From contig NZ_ATVD01000001.1 in NCBI RefSeq assembly GCF_000420545.1, positions 682,001 to 746,000 of the forward strand: a stretch of DNA of 64,000 nucleotides. The letters are read 5' to 3'. The position numbers and the translations under genes were made by a program. Source of the stretch: Arenimonas oryziterrae DSM 21050 = YC6267 (GTDB taxonomy: Bacteria > Pseudomonadota > Gammaproteobacteria > Xanthomonadales > Xanthomonadaceae). Of the stretch, positions 44,489 through 53,628 are shown piece by piece (position 1 is the first letter of the stretch; each line of letters opens with the position of its first letter). The notes beneath the pieces are model-generated. The model was not told the origin of the DNA. It saw nothing but the letters and a program-made list of their open reading frames with translations, and did not search any database.

Positions 44489-44560
44489 GTCAGCTCCGGG
44501 GCGACGAGAAAGACCCGAGTCTACTCCGGCCGCCGCGGTGTTCCAGAGTCGCGCGGTTTT

Positions 44561-44956
44561 CTAGCGGGTTGCCGGTCGTGCGGTGGCGGGTGCGCCGCGC
44601 AGCTCCTTCAGTCGCGCACGCAGGAATACCGCGCTGTCGACTGTTTTGCCGTCGACGAGCCGGATGCGGTACGTCTCGCCGCTCATCGACGACCGGGTCG
44701 CGCAATAGTCGATGAACTGCTCGGCGGTCTTGACGCGGCTGCCGGCGTTTTTCCATTTCAGTCGCAGGTGCTCGGCGGCTTTCACCGCCGTGTACTCGGA
44801 GCCATTGCGCAGGAAGGTCGCGCCCTGCAGATGCGCGACAGTCTGGATCAGCGCTTCGATGTCGCGGGCTTCGTTGCGCACTTCGGTCGCGGCCTGCGTC
44901 TGCACACCGAACCCGGCCAGCAGGAGAAATAGACAGAGTTTCAGGAACGGGTTCAA
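44561..44956 (-). CDS. DUF5329 family secreted protein
   Basis: A 131-residue protein starting at TTG 44956 with GGAAG six bases upstream; no ATG or GTG gives the complete signal peptide (about 1-22, ending VQTQA). The mature part has GATFLRNGSEYTAVKAAEHL, KWKNAGSRVKTAEQFIDYCA and SSMSGETYRIRL, the DUF5329 pattern. Function unknown. It lies between the metallophosphoesterase and the META lipoprotein, all on the minus strand. Confidence 0.8.
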   Translation of the reverse strand: MNPFLKLCLFLLLAGFGVQTQAATEVRNEARDIEALIQTVAHLQGATFLRNGSEYTAVKAAEHLRLKWKNAGSRVKTAEQFIDYCATRSSMSGETYRIRLVDGKTVDSAVFLRARLKELRGAPATARPATR

Positions 44957-44985
44957 GGGAGGCTTCCGAAGAGGGCGGGAATGAT

Positions 44986-45873
44986 TCAAGGCGAAACAGG
45001 GACCGTCGTTTCGACCGATTCGTTCCCCGCCGACAGGATCAGCAGGGAGATTTCCGGCGGAACGCCGAAGCGCACCGGCAGGATGCTCGTGCCCAGGCCG
45101 GGCGTCACGAACAGATGCCGGCCCTGTTCGACGACATGGCCGATCGCATAGCGCTGGCCGTACGCGGACGGTACGACTGGTCGCCCCAATCCCGGCAGAA
45201 CCACTTGTCCGCCATGGGTGTGCCCGGCCACGAGCAGGGAGATCCGCGCCGGCGCATACGGAAAAATGTCCGGGTTGTGGGTCATCGCCAGGACCGCGCG
45301 GTCCGGCGCAATGCCTGCCAGCGCCTGGCCGATGTCGTGCAGGCCCTCGGTCGCGTCGCTGATACCGGCCAGGGCGAAACGACATTCGCCGATGGCGAGC
45401 GGGACCGAGCGGTCTTCGAGCACGGGGATCCCTGCGGCTTCGAGCGCGCCGCGTACGCGCACGGCATCGAGCCACCAGTCGTGATTGCCCAGCACCGCAT
45501 ACACCGGAACGCTTTTCGCCAGGGGTTGCAGATGGGTGGCGAGGGTTTCCGGCGGCACGAAATGGCCCCCGAGCACCCCGTCGACGACGAAGTCGCCGGG
45601 CAGCAGCACGAGATCGGGCTTCAGCGACTGGATCGTCGCGACGACACGATCGAGTTTCTCCAGGCCGTAGTAAGGCGAGCCGACGTGCAGGTCGGAGGCG
45701 ACCGCCACGCGCAATCCCGAACAGGCCGGCGGCCAGCGCGGAATCGCCAGCGCCTGCGTGCGCGTGGTCAACCGGGACGGTTCGTAGGCGAAAGCCCAAA
45801 GGGCCAACGAAGCGAGCACGGCCCAGGTCGCCGCCAGAATCCATCGCCGACCACGCGGGCCCGGCCACTTCAT
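44986..45873 (-). CDS. Membrane-anchored metallophosphoesterase
   Basis: A 295-residue calcineurin-type phosphoesterase with one N-terminal helix (about 10-28). The five metal motifs are complete: DLHVG, GDFV, GNHDWW, the H in AMTHNPDIF and GHTHGGQV. It resembles YaeI/YpbG-like phosphodiesterases that hydrolyse lipid A precursors or phospholipid headgroups; the substrate is unknown. Its ATG overlaps the stop of the Tlc-like carrier by four bases, so the two are co-expressed. Confidence 0.88.
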   Translation of the reverse strand: MKWPGPRGRRWILAATWAVLASLALWAFAYEPSRLTTRTQALAIPRWPPACSGLRVAVASDLHVGSPYYGLEKLDRVVATIQSLKPDLVLLPGDFVVDGVLGGHFVPPETLATHLQPLAKSVPVYAVLGNHDWWLDAVRVRGALEAAGIPVLEDRSVPLAIGECRFALAGISDATEGLHDIGQALAGIAPDRAVLAMTHNPDIFPYAPARISLLVAGHTHGGQVVLPGLGRPVVPSAYGQRYAIGHVVEQGRHLFVTPGLGTSILPVRFGVPPEISLLILSAGNESVETTVPVSP

Positions 45874-47201
45874 TGTTTTTCTACAGGCAGCCTGGCCTGT
45901 TCGCGGATGACCCGCCAGGCACTGAAGCTCATGCCAGCGGCCACCAGCAGGCCGACGCCGAACACGACCGAGGACCCGAAGGCCAGCAGTCCCTTGTGCA
46001 CCCAGGCGAAGGTCAGGTCGCCGCCGCGATAGATGACCGTGTCGATCGCCGCTTTCGCCTTGTAGCGCGACTCGCGGTCGACGCGCGTGTAGATCGTCTC
46101 GCGCGCGGGCTTGCCCAGGGAGAATTCACCCGCGCGCGTGAGGATCTGCACCACGGCGATGACGATCGGCAGCGGCGACATCGTCAGCACGCCGAAACCG
46201 AACAGGATCGCGAACGCAGGAATCATCAGCGCCGGCGCGACGCCGAAACGCGTGAGCAGCTTGCGCGTCACGAATACCTGCACGATCAGCACCAGCAGGT
46301 TGATCCACAGATCGATATTGGAATAGAACGCCGTGCGGAACGCGTCTTCGGGCAACAGCTGCGCGATCTCGCGTTGCTGGTTGTAGAGCAGCGTGCCGAC
46401 GCCCACACCGAAGAACATCAGCATCGCCAGGGCGCGCAAGAGGGGATCGCGGGCGATCAGGCGCAGGCCCTCGAGCACGCGCCCGCCCATCGCGTCGTCG
46501 CCCGACACCGAACCGCGCAATTGCTCGGCGCGCTTGGCCCACGGCGCCAGGCGCACGATGCAGTAGACGCAGATCAACAGGAACGCGACCGACACCAGCA
46601 TCATGTTCGCTACGCCGATGTGCACGACGAGCGTCTTGGTCAGGGCCGGCCCGGTCAGTCCGCCCAGCGTGCCGCCCGCGCCGATGTAGCCGTAGAGCCG
46701 CTTCGCTTCTTCGTTGGCGAAGATGTCGGCCATGTAACTCCAGAACACCGACACCGCGAACAGGTTGAACACAGCCACCCAGATGAAAAACGCCGCACCG
46801 CGTCCGGGCATCTCGCGGGTGAAGGCGACATAGAACCCGAACAGGCAGCCGACGAACACCAGATAGACCACGGGCAGGAAGACCCGACGCGGGAACCGGC
46901 TGACCAGCAACCCGTACAAGGGCTGCAACAGCACCATGCCAATGAACGTGCCGGTGAACAGCGCCTGCAGGGTGAATTCGCCCAGGTCCATGCCGCGCGC
47001 GGTAAACCACTGGATCATCGCGTGCGGGAACACGGCCTCGACGTCCGCAGACGCGCCCATGGCGTCGCGCACGGGACGCAGCACGTAGTAGCCGGTCAGC
47101 AGGCAGAAGAAGTACAGGAACGACCACAGCAGCGGCGGATAGTCGCGCAGGGCCGTGCGGAGCCGGACGATTCGCTGCGAGAGGGCCATCGACTCGGTCA
47201 T
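45870..47201 (-). CDS. MFS / NTP-NDP exchanger-like transporter
   Basis: A 443-residue membrane carrier with about twelve helices. The N-terminal FLYFFCLLTGYYVLRPVRDA, followed by MGASADVEAVFP, and the middle YGYIGAGGTLGGLTGPALTK are features of the Tlc/Npt-like family related to ATP/ADP exchangers of obligate intracellular bacteria, which in free-living species have unknown substrates. Coupling with a phosphoesterase suggests transport of a phosphorylated or nucleotide compound (inference). Divergent from the GMC oxidoreductase gene. Confidence 0.85.
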   Translation of the reverse strand: MTESMALSQRIVRLRTALRDYPPLLWSFLYFFCLLTGYYVLRPVRDAMGASADVEAVFPHAMIQWFTARGMDLGEFTLQALFTGTFIGMVLLQPLYGLLVSRFPRRVFLPVVYLVFVGCLFGFYVAFTREMPGRGAAFFIWVAVFNLFAVSVFWSYMADIFANEEAKRLYGYIGAGGTLGGLTGPALTKTLVVHIGVANMMLVSVAFLLICVYCIVRLAPWAKRAEQLRGSVSGDDAMGGRVLEGLRLIARDPLLRALAMLMFFGVGVGTLLYNQQREIAQLLPEDAFRTAFYSNIDLWINLLVLIVQVFVTRKLLTRFGVAPALMIPAFAILFGFGVLTMSPLPIVIAVVQILTRAGEFSLGKPARETIYTRVDRESRYKAKAAIDTVIYRGGDLTFAWVHKGLLAFGSSVVFGVGLLVAAGMSFSAWRVIREQARLPVEKQ

Positions 47202-47329
47202 GGGCTAGCCGTCGGGTGGAGCGCGCACCTTAAAGCATGGCCCGACCCGCCCGCCAGCCGCGCCCACCTAAAGCATTTACTCTAAGCCACGGGCCTAGCC
47301 TCGCCCGGTTACCGAAGAAAGACAGTCCT

Positions 47330-48916
47330 GTGTACGACTACATCATCGTGGGTGCCGGTTCTGCCGGCTGCGTTCTCGCCAACCGGCTGAGTGAAGATCC
47401 CTCCGTGCGCGTCCTGTTGCTCGAGGCCGGCCCCAGCGATTGGCATCCGTTCGTGCACATGCCCGCCGGCCTGGCGAAGCTGGTCGGACAAAAAGGCGTG
47501 AACTGGGACTACACCACCGCCCCCGATCCCAATCTGGGCAATCGCCAGCTGTGGTGGCCGCGCGGCAAGGTGCTCGGCGGGTCGAGCTCGATCAATGCGA
47601 TGTGCTACATCCGCGGCCACGCCCGCGACTACGACGAATGGGCCGCCGAAGGCGCCGAAGGCTGGAACTGGGACGCGGTCCTGCCCTATTTCAAGCGCAG
47701 CGAAGGCAATACCCGCGGCGCCAGCAAGTACCACGGCGGCGACGGTCCGCTCGGCGTGTCCGATCACACGCATGAAAATCCGCTGTCGCCGGTCTTCGTG
47801 AAAGCCGCCGAACAGGCCGGCTTCCCGCTCACCGACGATTTCAACGGTGCCGAGCAGCAGGGTTTCGGCTGGTACCAGACGACGACGCGCAAGGGCTCGC
47901 GCAGCTCCAGCGCCGAGGCCTATCTCAAGCCCGTGCGCTCGCGGCCCAACCTCACCGTGCTGACCGGCGCGACCGTCAGCCGCGTCACCTTCGACGGCGA
48001 TCGCGCCAACGGCGTCGTCTATTCGATTTCCGGCAAGGGCTACAGCGAAGGCGCCAGCCGCGAAGTGATCCTGTCCGGCGGCGCGCTCAATTCTCCGCAG
48101 TTGCTGATGCTCTCGGGCATCGGCCCGGCCGCACAACTGCGACAACACGGCATCGACGTGCGCGTCGACCTGCCCGGCGTCGGCGGCAACCTGCAAGACC
48201 ACCTGGATGCCTGCACGATGCAGCGCTGCACCCAGAAGGTCACCTACGACCAGACCAGCGACGTGCTGGTCGGGCTGCAGTACTACCTGTTCAAGCAAGG
48301 CCCGGGCACGAGCAACATCGCCGAGACCGGCGGCTTCCTGCGCTCGACCCTGGCCGAGGACGAGCGCCCCGATCTGCAGTTCCATTTCGTGCCCGCGCAG
48401 CTCGACGATCACGGTCGCAACCGCATGCCCGGCTACGGCTACACGGTGCATGCCTGCTTCCTGCGTCCCAAGAGCCGCGGCCGCCTATATCTGGTCAGCG
48501 CCAACGCCGCCGACAAAGTGCGCATCGAACCGGGCTATCTCAACGACCCCGACGGTTTCGACCTGAAGGTCATGGTCGAGGCCGTGCGCACCTCGCGCCG
48601 GATCTTCGCGCAGGACGCGTTCGCGCCGTTCCGCGGCGAGGAGCTGTTCCCGGGCGAGGCGGTCCAAAGCGACGCGCAGATCGCCGACTTCATCCGCCGC
48701 AAAGCGGAATCGATCTACCACCCGATCGGCACCTGCAAGATGGGTGCCGCCGACGATGCCGACGCCGTCGTCGACCCGCAGCTGCGTGTGCGTGGTGTGC
48801 AGGGCCTGCGCGTGGTCGATGCCTCGGTCATGCCCAAGCTGATCGGCGGCAACACCAATGCGCCGACGATGATGATCGCCGAACGCGCATCGGACCTGAT
48901 CCTCGGCAAGATTTGA
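47330..48916 (+). CDS. GMC family FAD-dependent alcohol/choline dehydrogenase
   Basis: A 528-residue GMC oxidoreductase. The FAD-binding YDYIIVGAGSAGCVLANRLS is at the N-terminus, GKVLGGSSSINAMCYIRGHA is GMC signature 1 and GALNSPQLLMLSGIGP signature 2. The C-terminal YHPIGTCKMG and NTNAPTMMIAERASDLI complete the active-site region. GTG 47330 is chosen because it starts directly at the Rossmann fold and follows a purine-rich site; an ATG at 47237 would add an unrelated 31 residues. It oxidises primary alcohols or choline; AlkJ-like alcohol oxidation is possible. Confidence 0.9.
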   Translation: MYDYIIVGAGSAGCVLANRLSEDPSVRVLLLEAGPSDWHPFVHMPAGLAKLVGQKGVNWDYTTAPDPNLGNRQLWWPRGKVLGGSSSINAMCYIRGHARDYDEWAAEGAEGWNWDAVLPYFKRSEGNTRGASKYHGGDGPLGVSDHTHENPLSPVFVKAAEQAGFPLTDDFNGAEQQGFGWYQTTTRKGSRSSSAEAYLKPVRSRPNLTVLTGATVSRVTFDGDRANGVVYSISGKGYSEGASREVILSGGALNSPQLLMLSGIGPAAQLRQHGIDVRVDLPGVGGNLQDHLDACTMQRCTQKVTYDQTSDVLVGLQYYLFKQGPGTSNIAETGGFLRSTLAEDERPDLQFHFVPAQLDDHGRNRMPGYGYTVHACFLRPKSRGRLYLVSANAADKVRIEPGYLNDPDGFDLKVMVEAVRTSRRIFAQDAFAPFRGEELFPGEAVQSDAQIADFIRRKAESIYHPIGTCKMGAADDADAVVDPQLRVRGVQGLRVVDASVMPKLIGGNTNAPTMMIAERASDLILGKI

Positions 48917-48940
48917 GTCGATGCTCCGGCAGGAGCCCGC

Positions 48941-50869
48941 TCAGGACAGGCGCGACTCGACCTGTTCGAGCATCGGCGGCAGCGGGCAATGCAGCGACGC
49001 GCAGATCGTGCGCAACAGCTCGGCCTCGGCGACGGTCACGCGACCGTCGCTGCTGATCGCCGCCACCAGACCTTCGAGCAGCAGCTCCTTGCCGGTCGGT
49101 TCGATGGCATCGAGCACCGGCCACACCGATTCCAGCGCATCGATGCCCTGCGTGGGCGGCGCGTAAGGCGCGTTCACGCGCGGGAACACGCGCAGCAAGC
49201 CGGCGTTGTACGCGCGTTGCGCGTCGGCGGGATTGTCGTGACCGGCCTTGGCCAAGGCCGTCAGCAAGGTGATCACCGCCGCCGTGGCGTCGGCCAGACG
49301 CTTGCGCCCGGGCACCCAGGCCCGCGACGGATCCAGCGCCTCCAACACCTGCGTATGCAGCAGGCGGCCCAGGCAGTACTCGAACAGCGACACCTGGCCG
49401 TCGGCATGCACCAATGCATATACCGTGTCGAGAAACTGCTGGAGCTCGCTGCGCGGCCGCCGGCGCAGCAACGGAAACGCGAGCGACGCCAGCGGCAGGC
49501 GCAGCAGCGGGTGCAGGCCTTCCAGACGATCGGCGTAGTCGAGCGATTGCTGCGCGATGCGTTTGTCCTGGCGCGCGGTGAGCTCGTATTGCTGGCGATC
49601 GCGGACCCGGCCGGCCGGCGCGTGCAGCAGACCGAACAACAGCGGCATGACTTCCTCGTGGTCGCGCACCGCGCGCTGCAGCACTTCGGGAATGGCGTCG
49701 TTGATCGCCCCGGCGCGACGGTAGTCGTCCGATTGCGGCGCACCGACCTGGGCGACCACGTTCGGCGGCGTCACGGTGACTTCGACCTGTTCACCGGGCA
49801 GCGGCGGCGGCGTGCTGGCGTTGAAACCCAGTGCCGTGTCCTCGTCCAGCCCGATCGGCGGATGCGCGCTCCAGCGCGCGCTGAGGTCGCGCAGATGATC
49901 GCTGCGGAAGTTGGGTTCCAGCGCCTTGATGCGCTCGAGCAGCGGCGGGTGCGTGGCCATCATCGCCGAGTAACCGACGCCGTCGCCGAACAGCATGTGC
50001 GCGACTTCCTCTTTCTCGCTGCTGCCCAGCCGGGAACCCTCGGACAGGCCGGCGATCTTCTTGAGCGCACCGGCGATGCCGGTCGACTGGCGCGTGAACT
50101 GCACGGCCGAGGCGTCGGCCAGGTATTCGCGTTGCCGGCTGATGCCGGCCTTGATCCAGCGCGCGCAGAACTGGCCGAGGTAGCCGATGACCAGCAAGCC
50201 GAGCGCGACGCCGAGAATGGCGCCGGCATCCTTGCTGCGACCGCGGCCGCCGGCGTTCTCGAGAATCTTGCGGCCGATGATGGCCAACACCAGGATGCCG
50301 AACAACAGCCCCATCAGCCGGATGTTCAGCCGCATGTCGCCGTTGAGGATATGGCTGAACTCGTGCGCGATGACGCCCTGCAATTCATCGCGGTTGAGCC
50401 GGGTGAGGGCGCCGCGGGTCACCGCGACGGCGGCATCGCTGGGCGAATAGCCGGCCGCGAAGGCGTTGATGCCCGCCTCGTCCTCGAGCACGTAAATCTG
50501 CGGCACCTGCACGCCGGACGCGATCGCGATCTCCTCGACCACGTTGCGCAGGCGGCGAAGATTGAAATCGGTGGTGTTTTCCGGCACCGGGGTGCCGCCG
50601 AATTCGCTGGCGACCGCACTGCCGCCCTTGCGCAGGCTGGCGATGCGGAACAACGTCGCGCAACCGATCACCGCCAGGGTCATCACCGTCGACACGACCA
50701 GCCCGGCAAGCAGACTCCCGCCTCCGCCGTCCTCCTCGCGACCCAGGCCGAGGACAACGAGCAAAACGAGGTCGACGGCGCCGACGATCAGCAACACCGC
50801 CAGGGCGAACAGCACCATCAGGCGCTTGGACTGACGTCGGGCGACGTCCTGGCGTTCGAAGAAGTTCAT
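48941..50869 (-). CDS. M48 family metalloprotease (HtpX/Ste24-like) with extended C-terminus
   Basis: A 642-residue protein: two N-terminal helices (about 17-45 and 53-75), a peptidase domain with VIAHEFSHILNGDMRLN (HExxH) and the YLADASAVQFT downstream Glu/Asp motif, and two further helices between. The last 270 residues are helical with no catalytic motif, and end in a TerB-like stretch (DGRVTVAEAELLRTICASL). The lemA gene is immediately upstream on the same strand, a common pairing, so it likely works in membrane protein quality control. Confidence 0.92.
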   Translation of the reverse strand: MNFFERQDVARRQSKRLMVLFALAVLLIVGAVDLVLLVVLGLGREEDGGGGSLLAGLVVSTVMTLAVIGCATLFRIASLRKGGSAVASEFGGTPVPENTTDFNLRRLRNVVEEIAIASGVQVPQIYVLEDEAGINAFAAGYSPSDAAVAVTRGALTRLNRDELQGVIAHEFSHILNGDMRLNIRLMGLLFGILVLAIIGRKILENAGGRGRSKDAGAILGVALGLLVIGYLGQFCARWIKAGISRQREYLADASAVQFTRQSTGIAGALKKIAGLSEGSRLGSSEKEEVAHMLFGDGVGYSAMMATHPPLLERIKALEPNFRSDHLRDLSARWSAHPPIGLDEDTALGFNASTPPPLPGEQVEVTVTPPNVVAQVGAPQSDDYRRAGAINDAIPEVLQRAVRDHEEVMPLLFGLLHAPAGRVRDRQQYELTARQDKRIAQQSLDYADRLEGLHPLLRLPLASLAFPLLRRRPRSELQQFLDTVYALVHADGQVSLFEYCLGRLLHTQVLEALDPSRAWVPGRKRLADATAAVITLLTALAKAGHDNPADAQRAYNAGLLRVFPRVNAPYAPPTQGIDALESVWPVLDAIEPTGKELLLEGLVAAISSDGRVTVAEAELLRTICASLHCPLPPMLEQVESRLS

Positions 50870-50939
50870 CGTGTCGCGCTCCGCGCACCCTCGACCGTCC
50901 CCTCGCCCGCGGGCAGAGGCGGCGGGCGAAGGCGGGCTT

Positions 50940-51527
50940 TCAGAACGAGACCTTCGGCGCGTCGCGCTTGGCCGGCTCGGTGATCTCCAGCAAGGCCGCG
51001 GCGACGAAGTTGAACATGCCGGCGATGACGCTCGACGGGAACACTTCGCGCTTGTTGTTGAAGGCCATGACGGAGTCGTTGTAAGCCTGGCGCGCGAACG
51101 CGACGCGGTTCTCGGTCGAGGTCAGTTCCTCGGAGAGCTGCATCATGTTCTGGTTCGCTTTCAGGTCCGGATACTGCTCGCTGACCACCATGAGGCGGCT
51201 GAGCGCGCCACCGAGGCCTTGCTCGGCGCTCGCCAGCTGGCCCATCGCGGCGGCGTCGCCGGGATTGGCCTTGGCCGCGGCGAGGCCGCTGACGGCGGCA
51301 GCGCGGGCCTTGATCACGGCTTCGAGGGTTTCCCGCTCGTGCGCCATGTAGCCCTTGGCGACTTCCACCAGGTTCGGAATCAGGTCGTAACGGCGCGTGA
51401 GCTGCACGTCGATCTGGGCGAAGGCATTCTTGTAGGCGTTGCGTGCGGTGATCAGACCGTTGTAGATGCCCACGGCCCAGAGGGCGCCGACCACCACGAG
51501 GGCGATGAGTACGAGCAGGACAATCAT
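50940..51527 (-). CDS. lemA: LemA family protein
   Basis: A 195-residue protein with one N-terminal helix (1-21) then helical coiled segments. The signature YNGLITARNAYKNAFAQIDV, QLTRRYDLIPNLVE and FARQAYNDSVMAFNNKREVFP motifs are intact. LemA proteins are membrane-bound with a cytoplasm-exposed bundle of unknown function; they are often encoded with an M48 protease, as here. Confidence 0.94.
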   Translation of the reverse strand: MIVLLVLIALVVVGALWAVGIYNGLITARNAYKNAFAQIDVQLTRRYDLIPNLVEVAKGYMAHERETLEAVIKARAAAVSGLAAAKANPGDAAAMGQLASAEQGLGGALSRLMVVSEQYPDLKANQNMMQLSEELTSTENRVAFARQAYNDSVMAFNNKREVFPSSVIAGMFNFVAAALLEITEPAKRDAPKVSF

Positions 51528-51604
51528 GATGCTCTCCGTCGTTCAGGCCGGTACGCGAAGCGCACGCTAGAATGGGCCTTCGGCGCAAGCATACGTTGGA
51601 CCCG

Positions 51605-52867
51605 ATGCACAAGAAAGTCGCCCTCGCCGCGCTGCTCTCCCTGCCCCTGGCCCTGTTGCCGGGCGCCCCGCTGCACGGCGACCTCGCCGCCGCTGATCGT
51701 GCACCGGCCGCCGCCGCGCCGGTCGTCGTGCCCCTGCGTCACCCCGTCGCCGACATCACGCCGAAAGCGCGCGAAGTCGAACGCCTCGCCGAACAGGTCG
51801 TGCTGCAGAAGAACCTGCCCGGCCTGGCGATGGCCATCGTGCAGAACGGGCGCGTGGTCTCGATGCGCACCTTCGGCGTGACCGAAGTGGGCAGCAACCA
51901 GCCGGTCACCAGCGACACAGTGTTCCGCCTGGCGTCCCTGTCGAAGGCCTTCGCCGCCACGATCAGCGCGCAGCTGGTCGCCGAAGACGCGATGAGCTGG
52001 GACGCGCCGATCATCAACCAGCTGCCGGCCTTCAAGCTGCGCGACTACGCCGGCGCGCAGAAGGTGTCGGTGCGCGACATCCTCAGCCACCGCGTTGGCC
52101 TGGCCCGGAACACCTTCGATCGCGACCTCGAGCGTGACTCGCCGTACGAGCTGCTCGCCGAGCGGCTGTCCGACGCGCCGATGGCCTGCACGCCCGGCGA
52201 CTGCTACGCCTACCAGAACATCGCCTTCAGCCTGATCGGCGACATGGTGTTCGCCGACACGGGCGACTTCTATTCGCACCAGGTCGAGAAGCGCATCTTC
52301 CACCCGCTGGGCATGTACAACAGCACCTACGGCCGCGAAGCCCTCGAGGCGAGCGCGAGCTGGGCGCGTCCGCACGTGCGCCGCGGCAGCGGCTGGGCGG
52401 CGGAACGACCGAAGGAAAACTATTACCGGGTGCCGCCGGCAGCGGGCGTCAACGCCAGCATCCACGACATGTCGCAATGGCTGATCGCCCAGATGGGCCA
52501 CCGGCCCGACGTGCTGCCGCCGGCCCTGCTCAACGAGATCCACACGCCGCAGGTGAACACCCCCGGCGAGCTCAACGGCTCGCCCTGGCGGCGCGAACGC
52601 CTGCTCAATGCCTATTACGCGATGGGCTGGCGGGTGTACGACTACTCCGGCCACACCCTGATCTTTCACGGCGGCGCGGTGCGTGGTTACCGCGCGTTGA
52701 TCGGCTTCCTGCCCGACGAGGACGTCGGCATCGTGGTGCTCTGGAACAGCGAGAGCGCCGCGCCGTCGGGGCTGCTGCCCAGCCTGATGGATCGGGTCAC
52801 CGGCATGCCGCCGCGCGACTGGCTCGGCGTGGCCGACCCGGAAAGCGGCGAAGAAGCCCACGACTGA
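51605..52867 (+). CDS. Serine hydrolase of the beta-lactamase / class C family
   Basis: A 420-residue secreted protein: signal peptide about 1-30, then a beta-lactamase domain. The nucleophile motif SLSK (FRLASLSKAFAATIS), YQN (CYAYQNIAFSLIGD) and the HGG box (FHGGAVRGYRALIG) replace SxxK, YxN and KTG as in class C-type esterases and peptidases. An actual beta-lactamase activity is possible but not shown. ATG 51605 gives the proper signal peptide. It is divergent from lemA. Confidence 0.9.
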   Translation: MHKKVALAALLSLPLALLPGAPLHGDLAAADRAPAAAAPVVVPLRHPVADITPKAREVERLAEQVVLQKNLPGLAMAIVQNGRVVSMRTFGVTEVGSNQPVTSDTVFRLASLSKAFAATISAQLVAEDAMSWDAPIINQLPAFKLRDYAGAQKVSVRDILSHRVGLARNTFDRDLERDSPYELLAERLSDAPMACTPGDCYAYQNIAFSLIGDMVFADTGDFYSHQVEKRIFHPLGMYNSTYGREALEASASWARPHVRRGSGWAAERPKENYYRVPPAAGVNASIHDMSQWLIAQMGHRPDVLPPALLNEIHTPQVNTPGELNGSPWRRERLLNAYYAMGWRVYDYSGHTLIFHGGAVRGYRALIGFLPDEDVGIVVLWNSESAAPSGLLPSLMDRVTGMPPRDWLGVADPESGEEAHD

Positions 52868-52911
52868 CCCGGGCGCGTCCGCGCCCGTCCGTCGCCCGAT
52901 CCCCCAAAGAA

Positions 52912-52933
52912 AAAAGCGCCTTTCGGCGCTTTT
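52912..52933. terminator. Bidirectional intrinsic terminator
   Basis: AAAAGCGCC-TTTC-GGCGCTTTT: 9-bp stem with a tetraloop and A/T flanks. It ends the serine-hydrolase gene and can serve the convergent H1-like gene. Confidence 0.9.
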
Positions 52934-52964
52934 AACTTTCGGTACTTTCCGTGCCCGGGAAAGT

Positions 52965-52997
52965 CTCTCTCCCCGCCTGGGCTACACGGGGAGAGAG
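52965..52997. other. Inverted repeat downstream of the H1-like gene
   Basis: A 10-bp perfect stem (52965-52974 with 52988-52997) made of a CTCTCTCCCC arm, with a 13-nt loop, 30 bases after the H1-like stop. On the minus strand it is followed by ACTTTCCC; it may be the first of two stops for that gene. Confidence 0.45.
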
Positions 52998-53026
52998 TCG
53001 AGATTACAGCTATCGGGTTTTCCGGA

Positions 53027-53425
53027 TTACATCGCCGGAGCGACAGGCGCCGCCGGCATCGCCGGAGCAGCCTTTTTCTTAGCAGCAGGCTTCTTGGCCG
53101 CCTTTTTCTTAGCCGGCTTTTTGGCAGCCTTCTTGGCAGCCTTTTTCTTAGCCGGCTTCTTGGCTACCTTCTTGGCAGCCTTCTTGGCGGTTTTCTTGAC
53201 GGCCTTCTTGGCGGTTTTCTTCGCCGACTTCTTGGCAGCCTTCTTAGCCGGCTTCTTGGCTACCTTCTTGGCGGCCTTCTTGGCAGTCTTCTTGACGGCC
53301 TTCTTAGCTACCTTCTTCTTGGCAGCCTTCTTCACGGTCTTCTTGACGGCCTTCTTGGCAGTCTTCTTTACAGCTTTCTTAGCGGCCTTCTTGGCCGGTT
53401 TTTTCGCAGCTTTCTTGGTAGCCAT
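53027..53425 (-). CDS. Lysine-rich histone H1-like DNA-binding protein
   Basis: A 132-residue, extremely basic protein beginning MATKKAAKKPAKKAAKKAVK and composed of repeated AAKK, AVKK, TAKK and PAKK units up to about residue 118, ending in a Pro/Ala tail. This is the C-terminal-tail-like histone H1 family (as in Bordetella BpH1 and AlgP of Pseudomonas). Such proteins bind DNA without sequence preference and affect nucleoid compaction and transcription. The start has a GAGGAG site. A structured leader of about 315 nt precedes it. Confidence 0.9.
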   Translation of the reverse strand: MATKKAAKKPAKKAAKKAVKKTAKKAVKKTVKKAAKKKVAKKAVKKTAKKAAKKVAKKPAKKAAKKSAKKTAKKAVKKTAKKAAKKVAKKPAKKKAAKKAAKKPAKKKAAKKPAAKKKAAPAMPAAPVAPAM

Positions 53426-53556
53426 GGTCAACTCCTCGTCAGTTGGCTTTTGGACGCCCAGTCTCAAAGGCACCGCTGCGGGACGATTCCCGCAGCGCAC
53501 CGCCGCCAGGCCGAAGCCAGGTGACGGATGGGGTTGCGGCGCGTCGGCGCCGCGAA

Positions 53557-53589
53557 TGAAAACGCCCGGACCTGCGAGGGTCCGGGCGT
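53557..53589 (-). terminator. Terminator-like hairpin upstream of the H1-like gene
   Basis: CGCCCGGACC pairs with GGTCCGGGCG (10 bp plus an A-T pair, 6-nt loop), and the minus-strand tail is GTTTTCATT. It is upstream of, not after, the H1-like gene. Confidence 0.65.
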
Positions 53590-53600
53590 CGAAATCGGGG

Positions 53601-53628
53601 TGTCGCGGTGTGTCCGCGATGTTTTTTT
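53601..53628 (+). terminator. Plus-strand terminator-like hairpin
   Basis: TCGCGG-TGTGT-CCGCGA (53603-53619) is followed by TGTTTTTTT. No plus-strand gene ends before it; it could stop leftover or antisense transcription running against the H1-like leader. Confidence 0.55.

Noticed and set aside
53027-53425. Dense short repeats that could be taken for a CRISPR-like or satellite array
   Set aside because: The repetition is in codons for AAKK/AVKK/TAKK units of a single H1-like protein; there are no constant repeats with unique spacers.
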